Positions 6,518 to 12,201 of a stretch of 12,201 nt of DNA are shown here, piece after piece (the stretch's first letter is position 1; every line of letters begins with the position of its first letter). This DNA comes from Candidatus Micrarchaeia archaeon (lineage in GTDB: Archaea; Micrarchaeota; Micrarchaeia; Anstonellales; JAHKLY01). The stretch lies in NCBI GenBank assembly GCA_041653315.1, contig JBAZFO010000034.1:1-12201 (forward strand). Direction: 5' to 3'. Below the pieces are notes generated by a model, which searched no databases, was not told the origin of the DNA, and worked only from the letters and a program-made list of their open reading frames with translations. A program made the translations under genes and the position numbers.

Positions 6518-6523
6518 AAAAAG
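6515..6523 (+). promoter_or_regulatory. TATA box of fic
   Basis: TTTAAAAAG is centred 26 nt before the ATG at 6545, with no Shine-Dalgarno, as for a leaderless mRNA. It overlaps the right arm of inverted repeat unit 2 by 3 nt. Confidence 0.6.
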
Positions 6524-6544
6524 ACATGCACGTATATACTATAT

Positions 6545-7486
6545 ATGAGAATCACAAAAAAAATAATAAAAGGTAAAATGTATTATTATTTGGAAAAAAC
6601 TATTAGAATAGAAAAACCAAAAACATATTCTATTTATTTAGGAACTAAAATTCCGGAAGAAAGAACAGAATATGAAAAAAAACTAATCAATAAAATATAT
6701 TTAGATTTAATTGGAAAAAAAGAAAATTTATATTTAACTAAACAAGAATTAATTGACACCGAAATTTTATTTAAACGATATTTAAAAAGAACTTCTAAAT
6801 TGACAAAAACACAAAAAAATGAAAAAGAAGAAATAGATACAATAAATTTTGTTTATACCACTTTAAGCACAGAAGGAGTCCCAATAACAAGACAAGATGC
6901 AAAATTGGCATATAAAATATCTGAAAAAAAAGTAAAAAATATCAGAGATGAAAATTTAAAAGTTTCTTTAGATATGATAAAAGGTTTAAGAAAAATAAAA
7001 GAAAGTAAAAAAGGAATATCAAAAAATTTAATTTTAGAATTGCATTCAATAATCATGGGAGAATACAAAGACAAATTTCCAGGAATCCTAAGAAAAAAAC
7101 AAATTTATATTTATTTAAGAGATTCAGAAAGATTTGAAGAAATAAGATATAGACCTCCAGAACCTAAAAAAATAATAAAGTTATTAGATGAGTTAATAAT
7201 ATGGTATAACTCAAATGTAGATAAATTAAATTCAATAGAATTTGCAGCAATACTTCATCTTAAATTTTATAAAATTCATCCATTTACAGATGGGAATAAA
7301 AGAATTTCACGTCTGTTGTTAAATAAAGCTTTAATTGATAATAATAAAGAGATTTTAAATATTTCAAAAAACAAAGAAAAATATTTTGACTCATTAATCA
7401 ATTGTGTTGAAAATAATGATGAAAAACCATTTATTAGATTCTTATTAAGCGAATTTAAAGAAGCATGTAAATCATTTATTCCTTAG
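6545..7486 (+). CDS. fic: Fic-domain enzyme with N-terminal inhibitory motif
   Basis: The protein has 313 residues. Fic proteins usually transfer AMP from ATP to a hydroxyl side chain of a target protein. The complete active-site motif HPFTDGNKRISR is at 245-256 (H245 base, D249 for metal, N251, R253, R256). The target-binding flap region around PGILRKKQIYIYL (179-191) is also present. Residues about 105-112 read TTLSTEGV. T106...E110-G111 fits the (S/T)xxxE(G/N) inhibitory helix, placing the protein in the self-inhibited class II with the helix N-terminal to the core. Residues 1-40 have a beta-rich GKMYYYLEKTIRI...YLG segment seen in many archaeal Fic proteins. No separate antitoxin gene is needed. 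Regulation by the two inverted repeats upstream is inferred. It ends 32 bp from the convergent ATP-grasp gene. The target is unknown. Confidence 0.92.
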   Translation: MRITKKIIKGKMYYYLEKTIRIEKPKTYSIYLGTKIPEERTEYEKKLINKIYLDLIGKKENLYLTKQELIDTEILFKRYLKRTSKLTKTQKNEKEEIDTINFVYTTLSTEGVPITRQDAKLAYKISEKKVKNIRDENLKVSLDMIKGLRKIKESKKGISKNLILELHSIIMGEYKDKFPGILRKKQIYIYLRDSERFEEIRYRPPEPKKIIKLLDELIIWYNSNVDKLNSIEFAAILHLKFYKIHPFTDGNKRISRLLLNKALIDNNKEILNISKNKEKYFDSLINCVENNDEKPFIRFLLSEFKEACKSFIP

Positions 7487-7518
7487 TACTTGGAAAATTG
7501 ATAACAGATAAAATAAAA

Positions 7519-8562
7519 TTATATTAATAATCCCACTTCATCTTTAATCATATACTCCGCTAGATCAAAGTATATTATAGATGGAAAATCTGTAAACGCT
7601 TGCAACTCTACAACTTTAGGATTCGTTAGTTTTTTATCAAACATTATGTCTACTCCCACAAATTTTAATCCAATAGCGTTAGCAGTTTCTAACGTTATTT
7701 TTTTTATTAAAAACTGGGTATGTTCAGATAAAGTTGTATAGGGGTGGTGTATTACTTTTCCACCCTGTGAAAAATTTGTTATTTCTTTAACCGGTTCATT
7801 TAATCTAATAAAAAAATGTGGGGCCTTATTTCCAATTGAATACGCACGTACATCAAATTTATTATTATATATTTTTGGAGTTAAAATTTCCAATTCTACA
7901 ATTACATCCTGTTCAAGAAGTTGATATATTAAACTTTTTTGTCCGGTTATATCAGTAAAAGGCCATAAACCATTCAATTTATAATTAATCAACTTACCTT
8001 TTTCAACTTTATAATTAGTAACCCATTTTTTACGATGCATTACTGTAATCCCCTTTCCCTCAGCACCATATCTACATTTTATAAAAATCGCCCTTGTATT
8101 ACTTACTCTATCTATAAGATCCTGTATAGAATAATATTCTAACGTTTCTGTTGTGGGAATATTATAATCTCTAAGAATTTCAACTGTTTTAAGTTTATCT
8201 CTATCAATTGCTGCTTTTTCAGGTTCAATAATAAAATTTAATCTTTTAGCTCCAAATTTATCCTCTAATTCTGTTTTTATATTAATAAAAAAATCTCTAA
8301 ATAAAGTATATGAAGATTTAGAAGTTCCGTAGAGTTTTGTATCCTTCGGAGTTTCACAATTGTTATTCCAAAAAGTAAATGGGAAAAAAAACATTACATT
8401 TATTTTATCTGTTTTAAAATCAGAAACCGTGTCTAGTTCATGATAATCTGCAGTTTTAACATCAATTCCCATATTTTGTGCAAAAGTAATAACTCTTTTC
8501 CTATTCCTATCTGAATAGGTCGTATCTCCTTTTCCAAGAACTAATAAACTTTTCATATCCAT
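7519..8562 (-). CDS. ATP-grasp ligase (RimK/LysX-like), second gene of operon
   Basis: The protein has 347 residues. ATP-grasp enzymes join a carboxylate to an amine through an acyl-phosphate. ATP-grasp features, in order, are a lysine before the central domain (DKLKTVEIL, about 122-130), IKCRYGAEGKGI (161-172, K162 and the glycine-rich loop), DVRAYSIG (237-244, R239), NFSQGGKV (263-270), GVDIMFD (303-309, D305) and VVELQAFTDFP (317-327, E319). In most relatives the last metal motif is E-x-N; here it reads ELQ, so a Gln replaces the Asn. The N-terminal 110 residues are a preATP-grasp-like domain. The gene starts 5 nt after the stop of the dehydrogenase-like gene, so the two are co-transcribed and probably act on one pathway. 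ATG 8556 (third codon) is an alternative start. The product is unknown; LysX, RimK and peptide ligases are all possible relatives. Confidence 0.82.
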   Translation of the reverse strand: MDMKSLLVLGKGDTTYSDRNRKRVITFAQNMGIDVKTADYHELDTVSDFKTDKINVMFFFPFTFWNNNCETPKDTKLYGTSKSSYTLFRDFFINIKTELEDKFGAKRLNFIIEPEKAAIDRDKLKTVEILRDYNIPTTETLEYYSIQDLIDRVSNTRAIFIKCRYGAEGKGITVMHRKKWVTNYKVEKGKLINYKLNGLWPFTDITGQKSLIYQLLEQDVIVELEILTPKIYNNKFDVRAYSIGNKAPHFFIRLNEPVKEITNFSQGGKVIHHPYTTLSEHTQFLIKKITLETANAIGLKFVGVDIMFDKKLTNPKVVELQAFTDFPSIIYFDLAEYMIKDEVGLLI

Positions 8563-8567
8563 ACCTT

Positions 8568-9587
8568 TTACTCTAATTTACTGACTTCTGTTGATTCCGG
8601 TTTAAATTTATCCCATTCATAATTAGAAGGATTGATAACTGCTTTTTCTATAGCCTTTTCTAATTCGTCATTTTGTTTAAAATTAGAAGTAATTTTCTTT
8701 ATAATTGGTAATATCTGAAAATCATAAAGTTTACTTGAAGTAATTGGGACTAATCCAGGATATCCATATATACTTATATGTACTCTGTCTTCTTCAATAT
8801 AAAATGTATTAACATAATCTGTGGGTTTAATAGTTTCAATAGGATTAGGAAAATCTACTGAAAGATCAAGAATTATTAAATTTGATTTTGAATTAACTAT
8901 ATCCTCCCTGGTAACTAGATACTCTTGATTTATTCTTTGTTCTTCAGGCCAACAAATTGCATTTATTAATAAATCTGCATCTTTTAACCACATATTTAAT
9001 CTTGAAAGTTCTTCCCTCCTCATGATCTTATAATTTATTCCTAATTTGGAACATGCGGTTATTGCTCCTGTTCCTACATTTCCATATCCTAAAATTACTG
9101 CTTTCATATCTTCTGGCATTTTTTTAAAATGTCTCATAGCATAATAAACTCCAATTTCTCCTGTAATATGTGTTTGATCAACTAATCTTTTTCCCCTTAA
9201 ATCCCTAATTTCTTCCATTGCTAAACCAATTAAATTATGTTTTCCTAAATAATAAATTCTTTCTTTATTTTGATCGATATGTAACATACAAAATAATAAG
9301 GAATTATTCATAAATGAAAATTCTTCTGGGGAAGGAGCTTTAAGTTTAACAATTAATCCATCTTCTGCATTAGCATACAAATCTATAGTTTCATGAATTA
9401 TTTTTGCTCCTGCTTTTTCATATTCTCCATCAGTAATTTCTATTCCCTTACCTGCATTAGATTGTACAAACACTTCATTACCTTCGTCAACTAAAACTTT
9501 AACCGAAGGAGGAAGTACTAATACTCTTTTTTCACCCGGGTATGATTCTGTGGGAATAATAATTTTTTTCTTATTGTTTAAACTCAT
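8568..9587 (-). CDS. Alanine dehydrogenase/PNT/saccharopine dehydrogenase-like enzyme
   Basis: The protein has 339 residues. This family binds NAD(P) and oxidises or forms amino acids and opine-like imine products. The N-terminal substrate domain shows PGEKRVLVLPPSV (17-29, R21), VKLKAPSPEE (80-89, K81 or K83) and FCMLHIDQN (99-107, H103), the three positions that hold the substrate carboxylate in AlaDH. The Rossmann fingerprint is GYGNVGTGA (167-175). LDLSVDF (240-246) and YGYPGLVPITSS (274-285) match the family's DxxxD and NMPGAVPxTS blocks, the latter diverged. The length fits single-domain enzymes of this superfamily, including N5-(carboxyethyl)ornithine synthase and lysine-forming saccharopine dehydrogenase, so the exact reaction cannot be set. 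It leads an operon with the ATP-grasp gene, and its promoter region is shared back to back with trm5. Confidence 0.82.
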   Translation of the reverse strand: MSLNNKKKIIIPTESYPGEKRVLVLPPSVKVLVDEGNEVFVQSNAGKGIEITDGEYEKAGAKIIHETIDLYANAEDGLIVKLKAPSPEEFSFMNNSLLFCMLHIDQNKERIYYLGKHNLIGLAMEEIRDLRGKRLVDQTHITGEIGVYYAMRHFKKMPEDMKAVILGYGNVGTGAITACSKLGINYKIMRREELSRLNMWLKDADLLINAICWPEEQRINQEYLVTREDIVNSKSNLIILDLSVDFPNPIETIKPTDYVNTFYIEEDRVHISIYGYPGLVPITSSKLYDFQILPIIKKITSNFKQNDELEKAIEKAVINPSNYEWDKFKPESTEVSKLE

Positions 9588-9690
9588 AAAAAAACTCTCT
9601 CATATTTACTATATTTTTTTTAAATTTTATTCTAAATATAATTTAATATAAAGTAATATTTTTAAAGTGTGTTGTTAATATAGTGTGTAT
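9588..9690. promoter_or_regulatory. Back-to-back promoters of the dehydrogenase/ligase operon and trm5
   Basis: The minus-strand box TTTAAAAAAAATATA (9610-9624) is centred about 30 nt before ATG 9587. The plus-strand box TTTTTAAAG (9659-9667) is centred 28 nt before ATG 9691. Both fit short or absent leaders. No dyad operator was seen between them. Confidence 0.6.
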
Positions 9691-10803
9691 ATGGTAAAAT
9701 GTTTAAAAATTCCTTTAAAGAGCGCAGAACAAATAAGAAATAAATTAGATAAATACATTACTTATGATTATGCGCCTGAAAAGGGAAGAAAATACATTTA
9801 TTTTGCGCTTAATGAAATCCCAAATGAATTACCAAAAGAAATTAAAATTGTAGATAAACAACTTAAAAAAAGAATTCAAAAACCTAAAAATATAAAGGAA
9901 ATTTTAAGCAAGATAATGAATGAAAAAGAATTAGATGAATTAGTCTCATCTTTTGAAGTTTTGAATGATATAGCAATTATTGAAATTCCAAATCAATTAA
10001 ATAAATATGAAAAACAAATTGCAGAAGCAGTAAGAAAAATGCACGGAAATATAAAAACAGTATTAAAAAAAGAAACAGGCATGGAAGGAGAATTTAGAAT
10101 AAGAAATGTATCTGTTATTTTAGGAGAAAATAAAACTATAACAACATACAAAGAAAACGGCTGTATATTCAAATTAGATATTGCAAAAATGTTTTATTCT
10201 ACTAAATTATCAACAGATAGAAAACGTATTACACAATTAGTAAAAGAAAATACAAAAACAGAAAACAAAACAAAAAAAGAAAAAAAGACAAAAAAAGGAA
10301 ATGAAAAAAGCGACAAAAACATAGAAAATAAACAGGAAAATATCTTAGTGCCTTTTGCAGGTTATGGCCCTTTTGCTATTACAATTGCAAAATATAATCC
10401 AAATTGTGATATAGTAGGAATTGAATTAAATTCAGATGCGGTAGAATATTTTAAGGAAAATATAAAATTAAATAAATTAAATAATTGTAAAGCTTTGTTA
10501 GGAGATGCATCAAAAATAGTAGAAGAATATCCAGAATATAAACAATGGGCAGATAGAATAGTTATGCCCATACCTAAAAATGCTTTAGATTTTCTACCAG
10601 ATGTTTTAAAATGCGCTAAAAAAGATACTATACTACATATTTACGCATTTGATGAAAAAGAGCATCCTTTTGAAAGAAAAATAAAAATAATTGAAACTAT
10701 AGCTAAAAAACAAGGATTTAATATAAAACTATTAAATAAAAAAATAGTAAGGCCTTATGCGCCAAATGTATTTCAAATATGTTTAGATATTCAATTACAT
10801 TAA
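9691..10803 (+). CDS. trm5: tRNA (guanine37-N1)-methyltransferase Trm5
   Basis: The protein has 370 residues. Trm5 uses SAM to make m1G37 next to the anticodon and so prevents +1 frameshifting; it is the archaeal/eukaryotic counterpart of TrmD. MFYSTKLSTDRKRI (167-180) is the family motif F-S-x-R-L-S-T-E-R. The SAM-binding motif is LVPFAGYGPFAI (219-230), followed by VGIELNSDAVEYF (242-254), GDA (271-273), ADRIVMPIPK (287-296, equivalent to the catalytic N/G-L-P region) and VRPYAPNVFQICLD (353-366). Between 181 and 217 there is a lysine-rich low-complexity insert (about 20-25 residues longer than usual) separating the substrate motif from the SAM fold. The GTG at 9685 is in frame, but ATG 9691 lies 28 nt from the TATA box, so I take 9691. 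The next gene begins 39 nt after its stop. Confidence 0.93.
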   Translation: MVKCLKIPLKSAEQIRNKLDKYITYDYAPEKGRKYIYFALNEIPNELPKEIKIVDKQLKKRIQKPKNIKEILSKIMNEKELDELVSSFEVLNDIAIIEIPNQLNKYEKQIAEAVRKMHGNIKTVLKKETGMEGEFRIRNVSVILGENKTITTYKENGCIFKLDIAKMFYSTKLSTDRKRITQLVKENTKTENKTKKEKKTKKGNEKSDKNIENKQENILVPFAGYGPFAITIAKYNPNCDIVGIELNSDAVEYFKENIKLNKLNNCKALLGDASKIVEEYPEYKQWADRIVMPIPKNALDFLPDVLKCAKKDTILHIYAFDEKEHPFERKIKIIETIAKKQGFNIKLLNKKIVRPYAPNVFQICLDIQLH

Positions 10804-10813
10804 AGAACATAAA

Positions 10814-10820
10814 TTTATAA
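10814..10820 (+). promoter_or_regulatory. TATA box of the repeat/caspase-like gene
   Basis: TTTATAA is centred 26 nt before the ATG at 10843, inside the short gap after trm5. The gene may therefore have its own leaderless transcript besides read-through from trm5. Confidence 0.55.
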
Positions 10821-10842
10821 GGATTTAATAGGTAAATATAAT

Positions 10843-12201
10843 ATGCAAAAAGAGTTAAAAATAAAAGAACAAAAAAAGAATCAACATATTAAATTACAAA
10901 ATATTATACCAAATAAAATCGAGAATCTATTACATAAACCTATAGAAAACTTAACAAAAACAGAATTTAATCAAATAATAGAATCAATTGATTTTTCAAA
11001 AATAACACTAAAAATATCTGAAAAATTAAAAGATATCGCTTTAAAAAAACCAGAATTTTTTAATCCAGAACATATTGAACTTTTTTTATTTTACTTTGAT
11101 AAAAATGAAGATATTCTAAAAGACTTAGATAAAAATGAAAAAATTAGTAAAATAGCAGATAATTTTGAAGGGATAATAACTCATATAATTTTAAACAATA
11201 AAAACACAATAAAAGGCATTCCAAATATTATTGACAGAATAGAAAATTCAAATAATAAAATATATTTAACTTCAATAATAAAAAATATTGCTGAGGAAAA
11301 TCCTAATTTACTTTCAATTGAAAATATATTAAAAATCTCAAATCTATTTAAAATCTCTTTTAAAAAAGAACAATCAATTAATGATTCTATATATACCGGA
11401 ACTTTAAAATCAATTATAAAACACTGTTCAGAAGTACATGAACAATATATACAAATATGGAAAGACCTGCTTATTTTTGAATTAGAAGCAACAGAAAAAA
11501 ATACAAAAAATATTCTAAAAGAGCTCTTAGTCATCGCAAAAAAAGATCCAGAAATATTTAATGGAGAAGATATACTTAGAATATATTCTTTAAGTGGAAG
11601 AGATTTTTATCCTAAAAATAAAGATGAAAGATTAATAAATTTAATAACTGAATTTTTTGAAACAATAATCAATACTAAAGGAATGAATGAGATATGGGAA
11701 AGATTATTTGAAGATCTAAATTATTTAAATGTAGAAATCTTTAAAAGTTCAGAAGTATTTAAAAAATATATATTAAACAACCTTTTTCCATTTAGGACAT
11801 TAAGCAATGTAAAATTTGAACATATTAGTGATATATACAGACTAATTGAATTAAGTAAAAGACCAAATGGAGATGGAATAGTTTCTACTCTTTCAGTAGA
11901 AAATAATATTTCTTTTTTTGGAAGGTATTCTATTAATACTTTAGAATATTTATATAATAATTTTGGAAAAAAACCTTCAAAAAACCAAAAAACAGCATTA
12001 TGGATTTTTCCAAAAGAAGATGATAATCATGCTTTTTATTATGATAATAAATTTATTGATGAGATCATAAAAAATAATTACCACATCTCAATAATTGAAG
12101 TAGGTAATGAAAGAGAATTTAAGGGTTGGAGTTTGCTTATGGAAAGAAAAAATGGTAAAAAATTTGATGTGTTAGTATTAAGCGGGCATGGAACAATTGA
12201 A
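10843..12201 (+). CDS. Helical-repeat protein with C-terminal caspase-like (clan CD) domain, 3' partial
   Basis: 453 residues are visible and the gene runs off the right edge. The first 340 residues are helical with an internal repeat of about 83 residues. The block E-x-I-x-x-h occurs at 76, 160, 242 and 326, and in the first three copies it follows I-A-x-x-x-P-x-h-h-x (65-75, 149-159, 231-241). This suggests HEAT/ARM-like solenoid units. From about 384 the pattern changes to alternating strands and helices: KTALWIFPKEDDN, then YHISIIEVG (413-421), then KFDVLVLSGHG (440-450). A hydrophobic strand ending in S-G-H-G (H449) is the usual place of the catalytic His in caspase-, metacaspase- and CHAT-type peptidases. 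The partner Cys would lie beyond the window, so activity cannot be judged. Solenoid plus protease-like domain suggests a sensor or effector, which is inference. Confidence 0.7.
   Translation, partial: MQKELKIKEQKKNQHIKLQNIIPNKIENLLHKPIENLTKTEFNQIIESIDFSKITLKISEKLKDIALKKPEFFNPEHIELFLFYFDKNEDILKDLDKNEKISKIADNFEGIITHIILNNKNTIKGIPNIIDRIENSNNKIYLTSIIKNIAEENPNLLSIENILKISNLFKISFKKEQSINDSIYTGTLKSIIKHCSEVHEQYIQIWKDLLIFELEATEKNTKNILKELLVIAKKDPEIFNGEDILRIYSLSGRDFYPKNKDERLINLITEFFETIINTKGMNEIWERLFEDLNYLNVEIFKSSEVFKKYILNNLFPFRTLSNVKFEHISDIYRLIELSKRPNGDGIVSTLSVENNISFFGRYSINTLEYLYNNFGKKPSKNQKTALWIFPKEDDNHAFYYDNKFIDEIIKNNYHISIIEVGNEREFKGWSLLMERKNGKKFDVLVLSGHGTIE

Noticed and set aside
11181..11534. 117-codon minus-strand frame inside the repeat/caspase-like gene
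   Set aside because: Hydrophobic Phe/Ile/Ser-rich translation is the antisense shadow of an A-rich coding strand, without a promoter.

Overview
The window looks like a strongly A+T-rich archaeal chromosome segment, most likely from a small-genome DPANN-type archaeon such as Woesearchaeota or Pacearchaeota. The evidence is a Trm5-type tRNA (guanine37-N1)-methyltransferase (bacteria use TrmD), TATA boxes centred 26-28 nt upstream of several start codons with no Shine-Dalgarno (leaderless transcription), and two genes that instead use an archaeal GGTGAT ribosome site 3 nt before the start. The lineage below 'archaeon' is inference. No tRNA, rRNA, CRISPR array, insertion sequence or integrase was found.

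Layout. 1-1828 (minus, 3' end outside the window): a GmrSD-type DUF262/DUF1524 HNH protein with the start of a DUF5655 tail, probably a defence nuclease. 1829-2240: a divergent intergenic region with a striking cluster of mismatch-free palindromes. One is a long hairpin. Beside it is an 11-bp outer stem enclosing three hairpins (a four-way, cloverleaf-like DNA element). 2241-3239 (plus): a winged-helix protein with an unrecognised C-terminal part, overlapping tail to tail by 41 bp a PIN-domain RNase gene (3199-3615, minus, TTG start). 3924-4805 (plus): a protein I do not recognise. 5057-6364 (plus): an AAA_14/DUF4143 ATPase behind a palindrome and a TATA box. 6545-7486 (plus): a class II-like Fic enzyme behind two tandem copies of an inverted repeat that reach into its TATA box.

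7519-9587 (minus) is a two-gene operon: an alanine-dehydrogenase/transhydrogenase/saccharopine-dehydrogenase-like enzyme followed after 5 nt by an ATP-grasp ligase. It may make a small amino-acid-derived product that cannot be named from sequence. 9691-10803 (plus) is trm5, with a lysine-rich insert between its substrate motif and its SAM-binding domain. 10843-12201 (plus, cut by the window end) encodes four helical repeats of about 83 residues followed by the beginning of a caspase-like (clan CD) fold ending in a SGHG motif.

The genes from 1 to about 7500 (nuclease, PIN, AAA_14 ATPase, Fic, several palindromic control sites) read as an accessory, defence or stress region. The genes from 7519 on mix metabolism and tRNA modification with one unusual repeat-protease-like protein. 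The most unusual signals are the nested palindrome element, the duplicated inverted repeat before fic, the dehydrogenase/ATP-grasp pair and the repeat/caspase-like fusion at the right edge.
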